64,000 nt of DNA from Onchocerca volvulus (GCA_000499405.2 HG738137.1:16045601-16109600); one strand, 5' to 3'. Numbered from the stretch's first letter, positions 1 through 15,200 are shown. Notes: generated by a model not told the origin, from the sequence alone. Program-made: numbers and translations.

Positions 1-3000
1 TTCAAAAGATTTGTAAATTTATTTACAGTTACTCACTTAATTTTTTCGTCTTTTATTTTTCAGTATATATATTCAAAATTTTTTTTTTAAATATCATATT
101 TCAAGTATTCCAGTTCACTTTTGCAAGATAATCATTACCATAAGATTGTGAATTGGTTAAATTCTTGCGCTAAAACTCATCGATAATTTACTAAGTAATC
201 TTGTCAATCAATGTTTCAATTTCGATACTTTCTGTCATTATCAGATTATATCACTCGGGTGAATTAGGTAGTTTTCGATCAGGTTAAGAAGCGAGTTTCA
301 CTCAGGTAAACTCTAAATTGCTCGCATTTCTTATACCGTATATTCATCACCAAAGACCCAATAAGTACTACCATTAATTTTCATAAAGTGGACGACGACC
401 TCCGTATACTGTAGCAAATGAGAAGAAAGCATGATCGTTGCTGTTATTTCAAAGTAATAGTTCAAAAGAATGTGATGATTCGAAAGGATGATGATGATGA
501 TTACTTTCTTTCTGTTAATTTTTTCTTTCTTTCTTTCTTCCTTTATTTGAAAAAAATTTTTTTTTGTTATTTAAAAAGATTTTTTTTTTTTTTTTTTGGG
601 TGCAAAATGAATTACCGCACATTTCTTACCTATCAATTGCTTTTCGCTTTTCAAAATTTCTCTCAATTTTAATAGATTTTCTTGTCTGACTGATTACTGA
701 TTGATTTAGTAAAAATGAAACCTGTTTTTAAAGAGCAATACCACTTTATCAGAGAGTAATAATGACATCAAGCAACAGCAACAACAACAACAACTAGTAC
801 TACGACTGATTACTATTGCTATTATTAGAAGCTAAAAATAAAAGAAAGATAGCAATGAAGAATTATTACTAAAAAGTGTAGAAAAAGAAGAAGGAAAAGG
901 ATAAAGAGTAAGGGTTAGATTATTTTCATAAATAATATTTAATAATCATTTCTACAACTTCAATCATTACACTTCGACGTTTAGATGCCGCAAAATTTGC
1001 TCATTTTGCTGAATTTAAATCAAAATTTTGCAGCATAGCGACAAGTTTAATAGGTTTGTAAAAACAAAGTTGTCAATTTCATCTTTCTATTTCAGCGTTC
1101 ATAAGGAAGCAATTCTTATTTGATGGAATAAAATGATTCATTTCACCTAGTTTATTTTGTCTTTCACTAATCAAATTAATTAAATAGATCATTTTCATTA
1201 TTAAATTAAGCGTAAAAGCATAAAATTGAGAACTAAAATAGTGATTTTATGTGATAGCGTTTGTGATGCATATATAAATTGATTTGTACAAATGATGAAT
1301 ATGCAAAATAATTCTCCAATGATATCATTTTATCATTCTGGTGTATAATAATTAATAATTATATTAGTTCTGCAACTATTCTAATCAAAATTAAATTAGG
1401 CATTAGAAATTGAAAAAAATAGATGCACTTATATATTTTTATGTATTTTTAGATTTTATTTAAACATAGTAAATTGTATGATTTACTTAATTCAAATTCA
1501 TTATTAACATTCTTTAGTATCTGTGAATATTGTTAGAATTTGCTGCAAAAACGTTGAACTTTAGCTGTTCCTACCTGCCATAAGCAGATTGTATTAATTT
1601 ACTTCAACATAAAAAGTTAGATCGTATTGCCTTTATTTGAAATTTATCATACTTTTAGCATTAGAAATTCATTAATGCTTAAGTTACATACTTTTTTGCA
1701 TTCATTTTGCACATCTTTCAGTGATATACAAAATACTTCACATTTGCGCAAGTTTTTTTTTTTCTGTTTTCCTTTTTTATCTGACATCATGAATGCAAAA
1801 ATAAATAGACGAATAAGTAAATGAATAAATACGTAAATAAATCTGCTCAATATTTGCATAAAAAATATGAAATATGACGTTTGCGTTCGAAACAAATTCG
1901 TTACGAAGTCGAAATTTCGGGCATTGCATTGGATAGAAACATTGAAGAATGAATGATAAGTTTCTGTTAAAAAGTAATCAATCACAATAAAACAAGTAAT
2001 TACCGTTCGCGGAATTTTTGTAATCATAGATGAAAATTATTCAATTTATCATCATTTTGTATTAACTGTTTTAATCGAACAAAGGTAAAATGTCGTAAAT
2101 GTTGACGAGAGTTTTTTTTTTTTTTTCCTTCTCTCATCATTACCCATCTTTCTTCTCGTTTCCTTCCTTATCATATGATGATAATAAGAAAAATATTAGA
2201 GTAATAGGAAGAGGAAGGAAAATAAAGCAAAAGGTAAAATTTTTTCGGATATTGTTACAATGTTATGTAAAAAATTTTCATTCCTGTTAAATGTTAAAAT
2301 GATTATTTCCTAATCATATCATTTTTTTTTTTGTTTTTATTTTTATCATTTCTTTGCTTTTAGTTTTATTCATTAATTGCTAAAATATATGTGATAACAA
2401 CAGAACGAAAATACGGAAGGAATGTATAGCGCTTTATCCGGATTAGAAATTGCGAAAAATTATTAACGATTTATTCAAATCAGAAATGTCCTTTTTTTTT
2501 TTTTTACTCCCATTTCCTCTTATCTTCTAATTGCGTAAACGTTATTTTTAAAAAAGATATACCGCTTAGCAGATTATGCAACTATCATTTTCGGAATAAC
2601 TTATAGATTGGATGATGTAATGTGATAGGTTTGAAGTTAATGAGTTAATGAAGTACGTGGATATATGCGTGTATCTGTTCGTACAGATTAATTAATGTTA
2701 TAGTTGATATTGTATTCATAAGAGATTACCATAACCAATTTCATCGAATCAAAAAAGCAAACTTTTCCATCTGTTATTTTTTTTTCTTACAGCAAAAACA
2801 AAAACAAAAAAAAAAAAATGATATGTCCGAAGTTAACATTAATATAATATAGATAAAATCGAAAAATATCATAAATATCATATTAGAATTTAATTATATA
2901 TTAATTCGAATGCTCATATATTGGAATAATTCAAAAAAGAATTTATGATGAAAAATTTATAAAAAAATATATATGTAAGAGTAGATTTATAATTAATATT

Positions 3001-3583
3001 TTTTATACATAATTTATTCAAAGTGTAAATTTATAACTAATTAGTTCTAGTAAGATAAACAAGGTCAATAAATTTTTAATATTTGCATATAATTGTTTAA
3101 AAAATTATAATATGGCTCTTACATATTATTACATTTTTTTTTTGCTGTAAAATTGAAATTGATCATAATTTATAATCATTATTTTATTATATGGTAATTA
3201 ATTGATACGCAAATCATTGCATATCATAATTAACTAAGTTGATCACAGTAATTGATAATGTTGTGTAAAATATGATGAATACAGTACTTTTAATTATGAA
3301 ACAATAATTGATTCCAAAATTAAAATAATTAAATTTTAATTATTACAAATAATCATTTAGTGTGTGATTTGTTTTGTCAAAGGCTATGACAATATTTCAT
3401 TTAAGAAATTTTTATTACTATCATTTTTTTTTATTTCAAAGGGTTCATTATTTCATCATTTCTTGCATCAACGTATATCGTAATTCAAAAGGCGTAAATA
3501 TTTCATCTCTATATTTAATTCAAAAAAAATAAAAAAAAATAAAAAAATGCTGATTTTTAATTCTGATATTGATGATAATGATA

Positions 3584-3585
<2 letters not shown>

Positions 3586-3627
<42 letters not shown>
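3586..3627. repeat. GAT trinucleotide microsatellite
   Basis: Fourteen uninterrupted GAT units, preceded by imperfect GAT/AAT units from about 3568 and followed by GAC and GAT. A short open frame translates it as poly-Asp, but the frame has no flanking coding signal, so I treat it as a simple repeat. Confidence 0.9.
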
Positions 3628-3629
<2 letters not shown>

Positions 3630-6202
3630 CGATTGCTTGATGCATTTAACGCAGATCAGATCCAGTGATAACAGTTTCTATCCGACATTTTTGCTTTTTG
3701 CTCGAAAATCAGCTGGCTTGAATAAGCATCATTATCTATATAATATTTACATTTTTTTTCATTTCTAATTATTATTTCATATTTTATTTTCTAATATTAA
3801 TCAATGTTTTTTTTTTCAACATATGTCATAAAAAAAAAAAAAAGAATTGATGTCAGAAAATTTTAGAGTAATTAATTAATAAAAAAAAACTGAAACATTT
3901 CTTTTGGAGAATCAAGAAAAAAAAAAAAAAGACGAAAGGATTATGTGAGATGAAGTTGAAGTAGGCTAAGAGGATTTTTTTTTTTTTAACGCTTACTTTT
4001 CGGCATAATTCTCAATCACACTTATGCACTTCTGATTCCGTTATTTTCTTTTTTCTTTTTTCCTTGAATGATCAATTTATTTAATTAGGAAAGAAATAAG
4101 GGATGTAATTTAATCTTTATCATTTCTGCTTTATCATTTCATCAATAGTATTTTGAAATTACATATATAAATTTGAATAATTGAATGATAACGGATGATA
4201 TGATGTAACGAGCTGAACAGTAGTTTGGGAAATTTTTCTGTTTTGCATAATAGTTAGCTAAATTGAAGTGATTCATTTAAACAGTTGTTAATGATAAATA
4301 ATGTAAATTAACTTATGCAACAGCCAAACAGCTTCTTCTATTCAGGCTAATTTTAAAATTTCTAAAGCGTTATAATTTATTTCTAATTTTCAATTAGTAA
4401 AACGATGTAATAGCGCCTGATTGGTTAGATCGCGTTGATTGAATGAAATGATTTAGTGATTTTATATTGTGTATCGCTTACAGCAAAATTTATTGAATGT
4501 CGAACATTTGGATTAGTATACGATCATTTTTATCACTGATATTATCTCTAAAATAGTACTATTTATCATTTAAAAGCATAGTACACTGAATAGATGAATG
4601 ATAATTTTTATAATCTTATTAATTCCATACAGATATTTCCAATTTCTGTCGCTAACCAATAATTAATTTACATTTGAATATTCATTTATATAATTATCTG
4701 TCATATTCTAGTCGTAATAGTATTGATAATCTTCCTAATTAATAAAGGCTTTAAAAAAAAATAAATGAAGGCATTTGTTTCAGCTGAATTTTACATTTTA
4801 GAAATTTTGAAATTCAAATCATGTCATTCAAATCATTGGAAGCAAAATTTAATTTCATGTCAATCAATTCGTCTTTTCATTCATAAATCTTTCTGCTATT
4901 TGTTTCTGTACCTTATAAATCATCAAAAATTGTTAATAGCAATAATATTAGTATGCAAATTGTAATGTAAATTATTATATAATAACTTTTGCGTAAATGA
5001 GGAAAAAAATAAAAAAAAATTAATGAATAATGATTGATTGAATAGAAAGAGGTCTAAAACTGTCGAGTGTGATTAATTGATAAATGATCATTAATTTTTA
5101 AAATCAACAAAACTTCCATCTAAATTAGGGTACAATCAGGGTATCGTCGTACATTTATCGGCATTGGCAACGGTTTATACTTCCAATAGATGCCCACAAT
5201 CAAAGGTATCTGAATGAGATTCAACTGATCGCAATCACTGATAACAGAGTGAAACTGATTTCATTGAAGGTCACTAAACTAATGATGATGAGTATCGGCA
5301 AAAGTACTCATTTTCACAACTATTACCACTTCATCTACAACTATTTCTTCTTTTCTTCCTTATCTTTCCTTTCAACCTCAATCGAAATTTTTATCAATCT
5401 CAATTTCTCACCCCAAATTTTCATAAAAATACCGCAGACTGAAAAAAAAAAAGAAGTTCATTTATTTGATTATGAAAAAAAAGAAAAAAGATAAAAGACT
5501 GGAAAAAAGGCTAAAAAATACAGGAAAATTTCATTAAATTTATCAAATTTTTAATCTTTTTTAGCAGAATAATAATTGATTTTATTATTAGAATCATTTT
5601 TTTATAGGCGATATCAGATAAATTGTGATAAAACTTGCAAATATAGGCATTGAATCTGCACATTTTTTGATTTAATAAATTTTATGACTTGGAACATTTA
5701 ATGAAAAGATGTGCAATTCAAATTTGAAAGTATTGTGGCAATGGTATTCGATTGATAACATTTACTTTTTTTTTTCCTAACCGTAGGATTTTAATTGTTC
5801 GTTATGATAATAATCAATTAATTAAAATACAATTTTGGCAGGAATATCTGAATATTAAAATTAACTCAAAATAATTATAAATTACTAAGAAATGAAATTT
5901 CGATCAGCTGAAATATTCCTAGTTCTTTTCCATGATAATCAGCAAAATTTCGAGTTCACAAACTTTGTATTGCTTTTATCGTTCCATTGATAACAATGAT
6001 GACGATAATGATAATGATGATGTATCAAGAATGGCATGTAATAATCATATAGCACTTTTTTTTTTTTTTTTTGTGATTATTCTCCGAGCAAAATTTTTTG
6101 ATATAAGAATAGATTTTGGTCGGCACAACTGGGAACCATTTTTCACAAATTCTCTAACAATTATCATCGTTATCGTTATCATCATCGTCCTTCTTCTCTA
6201 TA

Positions 6203-6240
6203 GTTATTATTATTATTATTACCATTATTATTACTAATTA
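6203..6240. repeat. TTA/ATT trinucleotide repeat
   Basis: Imperfect TTA repeat interrupted by ACC and AC, followed after 6241 by more TTATCA-type sequence and, at about 6270-6300, a CAA-rich stretch. Translation gives poly-Tyr or, on the other strand, poly-Asn. No coding context. Confidence 0.75.
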
Positions 6241-6384
6241 TTATTATCATAGTTATGATCGTAATAATTAGTAGCAACAACAACAACAGCAACAACAACA
6301 ATAACAGTTGATCAGTAATACAAATTTCATTCTTTTCTTCTCTTTTCCATAAAATATATCAAATAATATTTTCTCTCTACAAGT

Positions 6385-6390
<6 letters not shown>

Positions 6391-6421
<31 letters not shown>

Positions 6422-6456
6422 GAAGAGGAAGAAAAAAAAAAAAAAAAAAAAAAAAA
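6391..6456. repeat. GA dinucleotide array plus A run
   Basis: About fourteen GA units (6391-6419), a short GA-rich spacer, then a run of about 25 A residues at 6432-6456 followed by TATATATA. It is a purine-only strand of more than 65 bases, which may slip in sequencing and assembly. Confidence 0.9.
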
Positions 6457-6595
6457 TATATATACAAATATTGACATCAAATATATTAAAATATTTGAAG
6501 AAATCATAATTAACTGTTGTAATTTTTGATGTGACAAATTTCCTTTATTTTTTATTTATTTATTTCTTTGAATGAATTACTAAAACGGAAAATGA

Positions 6596-6621
6596 ATAAA
6601 TGAATGAATGAATGAATGAAT
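6596..6621. repeat. GAAT tetranucleotide repeat
   Basis: Six or so tandem GAAT/AATG units, slightly imperfect at the left edge. Simple microsatellite in non-coding DNA. Confidence 0.8.
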
Positions 6622-8458
6622 AGTAGCAAATTCTCATTATCATAAATACAATTTTGATTATTACTGATAACATAAATGCAACTTATAATACTTCTCTTTT
6701 TTAATGCATTTATAACGATGAATGATGATTCAATGGGAATGAATAATTTTATTTTTGAATATGATATGATATGAATGTTTGATGGAATTTTTTTGCAAAT
6801 TAAAAATTTTGAATTTAATAATAAAGTTAATTTGATTTTGAGATGAAAAAAATAAGCAAATAATGATTAAGCAACGTTTAAATTTTATTTATCAGTAGAA
6901 ATAATCAATCTCAATATGTTTTCGATATGACAATTTAATGATACGATTCATCAATTTACTTGAAAATCGAATAAATCAGGAATTAAATGAGAGCGTGGAT
7001 TGCAATCATTATGTTGTATGACAAAATTAGAATGCAAATATTTCAATTATCACTTCAAATATGTCAACATAGCTTTGAACATTTTATTCAAATTATTTGC
7101 GAAAAAATTAATTCGCAACGAAATTTTGAATCAAATCGTTTTTTTCTTTTTTGCCCTCATTTAAACTACTCCTGACCTTTCGCAAATCAAAATAAAAATG
7201 TTAGATGATCAATAAAGATGAAGAAGATATGAGTTAATTAAGTTTTATGCAAAAGATTCATCCATCTTTTCCTTTCTCTTCCCACAAATATCTTGCGCTA
7301 ATTGAGTGTCTGATGAGTCAAGGTTAATTGCTCGAGTAAAACTGCATAATTTATCATTCAGAATTTTCGATAGTTACTAAATCAACCTATCCTTGGAATA
7401 TATTTTTTAACATTAAAACAGAAACATTTTGATATTTTAGATTGCTATTATTGATTTTTTAAATTTGATAAATATTTTTTTCTAAACTTTTTTTTTGATC
7501 TACTGTATTATGTTAAAGAAGAAAGAAAAAAAACGATCATTTGAAAATATTTCTTTCATATCTTTTGGTTTACTGTATTAACAGCAAACAAATAAAAATA
7601 TTAATACTAATTTTTCTTATTAAAAGTATTTATGAAAATTAATTTTTTTTTTTTGCATATTAAATAGGAAAAAAAAATAATTGATGACATTTTAGTCTTT
7701 TGTTTTAATTTATAATTGTTATGAGCAATTGGTTTAAAAGATTAATGCAAAATATAGATATAAATATATAATTAAAATCATTTCAATTATCCATTTCTTA
7801 TAGGAAATTTAATTTTCGGATTTTCGCACAAAAAATTTTTTCTGGATTGTTTCATAAGATACTATTGCAAAAATCATATATGCTATTATCAATTATCAAT
7901 TTATATCTAAAATTTCCACTTTTTGATTTACTTTTGTATTCGTCCTTTTCTTTTCTCATTATTTACAGTACATGTGAAACCTTCCTATACAAATGTCATT
8001 TTATATTTAAAAAAAAAAAAAATTGTTATTATTGGAATGGAAAAATTGATGTAAAAAAATGATTGGAATAATTTTTTATAATCATTTTTAAATAACTGTA
8101 ATAATTTATAAAATCATTTTTAATTTTTTTTTTATTATTTTTATTTTGCAATTAACTTTCATCATACAATTTTTAGTCCCTAAAAATGTTCAAAAAGTAA
8201 ATCGTTAATGATAAAATATTTGTTGATATGATCATATATGCTATTAGTTGTTGAAAATGGATTGATTATTTGCTTTCTTTCGTTTTGTTCGTTGAAATGA
8301 AAAGAAAAGTTGAAGAAAAGGATTAGAAGGCAAGATGAATACGATCAATGAGATGATGATTTTGTTGATCCGTTAAGCATTGAATGAATAGCGCAACAGC
8401 TGACTTGTCTTCGGTCATTTCAACTTGAATAAATTTCACTCAAATAGTTAATTTCAAT

Positions 8459-8506
8459 TATTATAAATAAAATTATATTTTTTATATTATAAATAAAATT
8501 ATATTT
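8459..8506. repeat. short direct duplication
   Basis: An ATTATAAATAAAATTATATT block at about 8459 occurs again at about 8486, in direct tandem with a small T-rich spacer. Probably a replication-slippage duplication. Confidence 0.65.
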
Positions 8507-8908
8507 GTGGTAAATGGAATTTAGTTTCGAGATAAATTGTAAATTGGACATCGAATTTTGTTTGAATAGTTTTAGTTTTATTTAATCATAGCCGTAGCAG
8601 CAATCTAATCGATCATTTTTTCGAAACTTTAAAACGGTAAATATTTTGTTGCTCATTTACTAATTCATCAAAAATTCTTTTCTTTTTTCATTTTAACTTT
8701 TCTTTTTTTTTTCTTCTTCAACCTTTTCCTTTTTAACTACTGCTTTTTAGCGCATTTTAATAAAATATACCGCCGCCATAGGACAATTACTACATTTTAC
8801 GTATTATTAATTACTTGAATGTTAAAATGACTCAAAGGCTATCATCTCACACAACTGTTCCAAATTTATTAGCACGAAAGTTTTTTTTTGTTTTTCGGCG
8901 AATAAGCT

Positions 8909-9323
8909 ATATATAAAGTATTTGGTCGAATTAACGACTGATGATGATATCGGCGATTCGTTACGACGAACGAATGATGACGTTAATCAGAACTTCCCGA
9001 CCTTTTTTCCTGCTTCTTCTTCTCCTTCTTCGTCGCCTTCTACTTCATCTTCAAAACAAATCATCCAACGTTTACCGCCAATCGCCAATCTTTCTTACTC
9101 ATTCCGCCTATCAACTATTGCCACTTTGCATAGCAATTTTGATTTGTTTCTTCAAAGCTCAATTGAAATTTTTTTCCCTTTTTTTTTTTTTTTTTTTGCT
9201 TACCGCATTTACCGCATAGAATTTGATTCAATCATTCATTCATTCATTGAATCATCCAATCAATTTGTCATACTTTTTCGATCATTTTTCGCTTCCTTCT
9301 TCTTTTTTCTTTTTATTCTGTAA
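8909..9323 (+). other. GC-richer island with TATA-like box and weak open frames
   Basis: This stretch has visibly higher G+C (about 8920-9140) than the surrounding DNA. A TATATATAAAG element sits at about 8909-8919. Two frames stay open downstream. One is 8922-9323, with an acidic start (TTDDDIGDSLRRTNDD) then a Ser/Pro tract and a Phe-rich tail, but no ATG. The other is 8941-9219, starting Met-Met with a Leu/Arg tract and ending in a Phe run. Both depend on CT-rich and T-rich low-complexity DNA, and neither shows a known domain or good splice sites. It could be a promoter or enhancer with a transcribed leader, or nothing more than a compositional patch. Confidence 0.25.
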
Positions 9324-12075
9324 TTCATACATTTTCATCTTCTATTATTTTGTTTTCCTAGCAAAGAAGGATTTTTGAAGATTTTGAATTTTGTAGTTTT
9401 ATGCATAAATTCAAAAAATTAGCATTTCTTTCTCTTTTTTTTCTTTTCTTCTTTTTTTCTTCCTTTTTTTTGATTGAAAAACGGAAAAATACTTCTTGCG
9501 GATATTTGAAGCTTTAACAATTAGACTTTTCCTTCGCTTTTTTACCAACAAAACATCAACAAACCTTAAAATTATTGATGACTTACATTCCACTAAAAAA
9601 TGAATTCATCATTGTAGAAATTTTTCTTTTTTTATGCAAAAAAAAATGGAAAAAATGAAAAAAATGAAAAAAAAAAGAAATATTTCTCGTTTTATGTCAT
9701 AATCGATTAGTTTTGTTTGTTAATTACGTCCAGTACAAATGTTCTACTTTGCTAACTTTTTTTTTTTTTTTTTTTTGATCAGCTTAACGAATTACAAAAT
9801 TAAAATTAAATATTAAAAGTATTGTACTCATTTTCGATACAGCATTAATTATTGAAGTTTTAATGAATATAGTTTTAAACTGTTACTCATTATTCATTCA
9901 TTTATTTATTTTGTCATCTGAAAATACAGACATTTTGGAAATAAGAAAAATGGAAATTATTCGTAATTTAAATTCTAATCTTGACTATTCATCAATCTCA
10001 ACAGTACATTAGTATCGTGAATAATAGTCGTAAAGAATTTATCCAGCAATAATTGTTTGAATAAAAAGTACGATTGATCAGTGATAAAACCAATAATATT
10101 GATTATTTGTTATAAGATTAACTATTATTAAGTATTATTACTGGAGTATTATATGATATATTTCTAAATTGGATCGATTTATTTGACATTGCCAAGCGGT
10201 ATCACTTTTATAAATAATGAAATGGAAATTTTATTTCTTATTAATCAAAACTATGAAATTTGTACGGAAAATTGAACGTAATATTTGTAATCGAAAATAT
10301 GAACTGGTAATTATTAATTATTAAAAATTCCATATATTTAATTATTTTTCATCTTATTCATTGTAATCAAATGAATCAATCTTGATCTAATTAACGGATA
10401 TTATGACTAAATAGATACTCGGTGAATTAATTCTTTACATAGGTAAAAAAGTATTTTTTTAGTATCGTCTTCAAAAAAAATACAACTTTCAAATTTACCG
10501 TTCCAATAATTTACGTTTCTCGTAGTAGTTTTTTCAAAAAAAAAAAAAAAAAATAAAATAAAAAAAGGAAAAAAAAATGAAAAAAAAAGGAAAAAAACCA
10601 ATATTTCACATTTCTCTAGTAGTTTTTTCAAAAAAAAAAAAAAAAAAAAAAAAGAGAATCAGTTACAGCAAACTACAAGAAATAAATACAATCATTTTCA
10701 GTTAAATGAATCCAATTTGAGAATTGAAATATTTGCTGCTAGCTATTCCTGTTCATTTTGAAATTTCAAAATTTTTCCTCATTACACATCAAATTTCATC
10801 GAAATTGTCACAAAATTTCACATTCTTTTAAGGCTATTCTAAACTATGTGCCGTTCCGTGCACTAGTACCAATGAACCGTTCAAAATTTTGAAAACTAAG
10901 AACAAAAAAAAAGAAAAGAAAAAATAAGGAAGGAGCTGAAATAGTTCGAAATTGATTTCTGTCATTTTGTAAAAAAGAAAAGATGATTTATTACACAGAT
11001 AAATAGCTAATTGTTAGCTAAAGTCTGACAGTTAAATAAGTGTTCGATCATTTACTAAAATTAGCAAATTTTTAATGTTTTTACTTTTTTTTTTCCTTTT
11101 TCTTTTTTTTTTTTATTTTTAGGGAAATATGATTTTTGGATTAAAATCGACTGGATTAAATTTTATCATAAATTCTAGTATGTATTCGACAAAATGGCTT
11201 TCTTTTTGATTTTTTTTTTTTTAAGTTATTAATTTTTTTATTATCGATAGCATTATAACGTGAATTGTTTTTCAATATTTTATTTCAATCAATAGTATAA
11301 AAAAGATTGAAAATTATCGGTAAGGATGATATGTAATGAATACTCAAATAGTAAATTGATATATGAAGAAGCAAATGAAGCATATCAACTTGAATTTCAT
11401 ATTATCGATCGATAAATACTATGGTTAAATACTAAAAGATTTCGTTCAGATGATTAAATTTAATTTTTTTTTTATTTCTTTGAATTTTGTAATTATCATT
11501 TAGAAAATTGTTAAAGGATTTTATTCATTCTTAGTTAAATAATACGTTTATTTCTTATATCATTTTATTATTTACATAAATTTTATGTATTTTTTAAAGT
11601 TTTTTGATCTTTTTCAATTTTTTGCTTCCTTTTTCATCTAATTTTATCGAACATTTCATTTATCATTACCATTCGTTTTGTTTATATCATTTTATTTTAT
11701 TTACTTTTTTTTTTTTTTCTTTGAAAAGATCTTTTCATATTTGACTGCTTTTAAATCATTTATTATCTTTAATCTTTTTTCTACCTGATTCTTTACTTTT
11801 TTTTTTTAGCAAAATTTACTGAGACTAAGATCAATCGCTGATTCAACAACACTTTAAGTAACCAAAAAAGGAAAAACCTGTTCCAAAATATACTTCCTTT
11901 ACAGTTTTTTTTTTTTCGAGAGAGAGACAGTTGATTTAACAGAAAAAAATCAATAACAATTTTTTTTAACTGTAAAAAAACTTTATTTTCTCAATTAAAA
12001 ATGATACAGCATTCTGCAGACTACAACCAAAATAGCATAATACTATTGTTAATTAACTTTTTTTTTTAAAAATAG

Positions 12076-12207
<132 letters not shown>

Positions 12208-15200
12208 TGATTCTTTCGCTTCGTTTTTTTTTTTTTTTTTTTCACTAAGAAATGCCTTAAAAATTTTCAAATTTGTTATTTAATACCCTGTTTGAATTCG
12301 GGAAATTTACATTATTATTTTGAAATTTTCTTAAAATTATTTTGATAATTTCGAATATCATCTTCTCATTTTTTTTTTCGGTAATAAAAAAATTAAAAAA
12401 ACAAGATAGTTCGCTATTTTATTTCATCACAAACATTTTTATTTCTCTTATTTTTCATTATTTTTTTCTGTTTTCTTTTCTAACATACTGCATATAAACT
12501 TTGAAAATAAATTATTTGAATATTTCAGTCACAATTTACTCACACTAGTAAATTAGACAATTAATTGAATGAATGGATAACGAATGAATGATAATTTAGT
12601 TGAAAAGGAGCAAATTTTGTTGATTTTTTTTTTATTTCATCTCTTATCAAAAATAATTTTTTATAATTCTTTTGTTTTTGAGTTCAGTATCGATTAGAAG
12701 TAATTCATTCGCTTTGCAGAGTTAAAAAAAATTAAAGAAGTACAAATACTTTTTTTTTTCATGATTTTATGTTGCAGAATTCAGCATATGTTAAAAAAGT
12801 AAAATAAACTTTACAATTTACAATAGAATATTTGAAGATATTATTAATTACGACATTCCAACCTCTGAAATTCAATTTATTTTTTTTCAATAATTTATGC
12901 TTTTTTAGCAAAATTGCAAGGATAAGTAAGTAATAAATGAAGCAACTGATAAGAAAACATTTGATAATTTATCAATGATTTTCAATCGAATGAAATTTGC
13001 ACTTCTTAATGAGCATGGAAGGTAGTCATTGATTTTTATAATTGTATGAAATTTGGCTTCATTAATTTCTTGAGAAAAAAAGAAAAAAAAAAAGCGATAA
13101 ATGATTTAAATTATGGCATTTCAGGAATTTTTCTTAATTAAATATTTTGCAATTTTTTTTGTTTTCTTTTATATCCATCTTTCCTTATCCAAATCAATAT
13201 CTTGACTTAAAAATTGAAATGATATTATCAAAGTTTAAAAATTGAGACATTAAAAAAAACTCGCAATGATAAAATTTATCCATTATCAAATTTTGTAACA
13301 ATTGTTGATAAAAACTATGACTAATTTTATTGCAATTGAATTTGCTACGGAAGCGTATTTATACGAAAATTTCAAATTTATTTTTCTACTTTTGTTTTAA
13401 TTTTCTCCAAACAAACATCGAATTATCTTGGTCTTTTTATGCTTGTCTATCTTATCAATTTTGCTTCAATTCTTCAAACTTCACATTTGTTTCCTTTCCT
13501 TAGATCGATCCTAAACTTATCGAACAGCTGCTACACTTGGAATATTCTCGATCTTATCAACCGTACTACGATAAGCCAAAATGTTCATATCAGGCTGTTA
13601 CTAATGGTTGTTGTTGTTGTTGATGATAAAAATGTTTTGGCACAACGAATTTCCCAATCATATCCATATCACTTCTTCTTATCACTTCTTCTTCCTCTTC
13701 TTCATTTCCCATCCTTTCATTTATCTCTTCTCTATTGGTTAAGTATTTGATCTTATAGTATTATTCATATTTTCAAACCATCTATTTACTACTACACTAA
13801 ATAATTTACTAGATTAATGAATGATCGAATTTTTCCTTTTTTTTTGTAAATAATTATTCGATTATCTTCTCGACATTTCATTTTTTCAAAAAAACTTTAT
13901 TTTTTCTTATTTCTTCGTAATATTCAAATGAAAAAGTAGAAAAAATACTGACCAAAAAAAAAAAAAAAAGGAAAAAGGAAAAAAGAAAAAATGCATAATT
14001 TTTGGCAAAATGAATTTCGATTATGTAGACATTTTTGTTTTTTCTTTTCATTTTTAACTTCGATCAATTCATTCTTTTTTATTTTTATTTTATATCAATT
14101 TTAAATTTATTAAGAAAATTTCTATAATGCTTGCATCTTGAAAATTTTGTAAATATCAGCATAGCTCAAAGATAATCATAGAGAAAAAAAAAAAAAAAGT
14201 TTCGCAGGAAATGAAATACATGCAAAAATTCATGGTATATAAATTACCATCTTAACAGTCGAATCATTCATTAATTTGAAAAAAAAAAAAAAAAAAGTAT
14301 CATTTGCAAAAATGAAAAAGAAAAATGAATTAAAATTTTTTCAAAATTAAAATTGATTTCCCAAATTTACAGACATTTTAAATCGATCGTTCAGCTTATA
14401 CAACATTAATTTATTTTTGCAAAATTCTTAATAATAACATTTCGAACTGGTCTTTTTTTTTTCGAATAACATTTCATTCATTTTCTTAGCAGTTTTATTT
14501 TAACTCATATCTAATCTGTAAGCAGAAAAAAAAAAAAAGAATCAATCATTCTTTGAACTTAGTATCAGTAAATTTATCATTATCATTTTATTGTCAGCGA
14601 AACTAATTAAGCGTAAAAATTATTCGTGATTTGAATATTTGCTTCAGTTCATCTGATCATTTGCTCCGAAAAAATGAAAGAAAATTATAATTTTTGATGA
14701 AATCAAATAACTGAAATTACCCCTTCGTAAGATGATAATTAATAAAATATGATTAAAAGCATGAATTAAAAAAAATCTATCAGAATCCGTAACTATTTAC
14801 CCTCTCTTTTTTCTTTTTTATTTGGATTTTTGATTCAATTCATCCGATTTTTTCGCTTAAGAAAAATTTTGCTTTTTTTTTTCAATATATCATAAAATTG
14901 ATTAATATGTTTTAATTTTTCACATCCCAAATAGAATTTAACTAGAAATGATTTAATAATCATTTACGAGGAGTGAAAACGATAGGAATATGCATTTATC
15001 GTACGAGATTATACAATATTGCGAATAATCCAAGAATTTAAATCAGAAATATAAAAAATACTAAAATTTAAAAATATTATTTAAAGTTTAGAAAAAAAAG
15101 AAAAAACAAACAAAGAAAATAAGGATTAAACGCTATTTGCACCTCATTTCTTTAATTAACAGATCACTGTAAATATTATAATGATGTACGATTGAAAATT

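Larger units (their letters stand above)
1..8900. other. gene-free AT-rich region, left flank
   Basis: No convincing exon on either strand. The open frames here are short and made of translated T or A runs (Phe/Lys-rich) or microsatellites, with no domain, no biased codon use and no matched acceptor/donor pair that extends them. The region holds many 10-25 base homopolymers, a GAT array, a GA array, ATGA-type repeats and a slightly GC-richer stretch around 5105-5300 with no readable frame. It could be far-upstream regulatory DNA or a long 5' intron of the zinc-finger gene that starts at 23094, but the sequence alone does not show which. Confidence 0.6.

Noticed and set aside
1647..2027. 126-codon minus-strand frame rich in Phe, Ile and Cys
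   Set aside because: Composition follows AT-rich DNA. No motif and no acceptor/donor context, so it is most likely a chance frame.
3547..3768. Poly-Asp protein of 73 codons
   Set aside because: Translated GAT microsatellite with AT-rich ends.
6268..6537. 89-codon minus-strand frame with poly-Cys, poly-Phe and Ser-Leu runs
   Set aside because: Reading of the CAA, GA and A repeats on the reverse strand.
13439..13750. 103-codon plus-strand frame
   Set aside because: Leu/Phe/Ser-rich translation of CT-rich sequence with a GTT microsatellite (poly-Val). No family resemblance.
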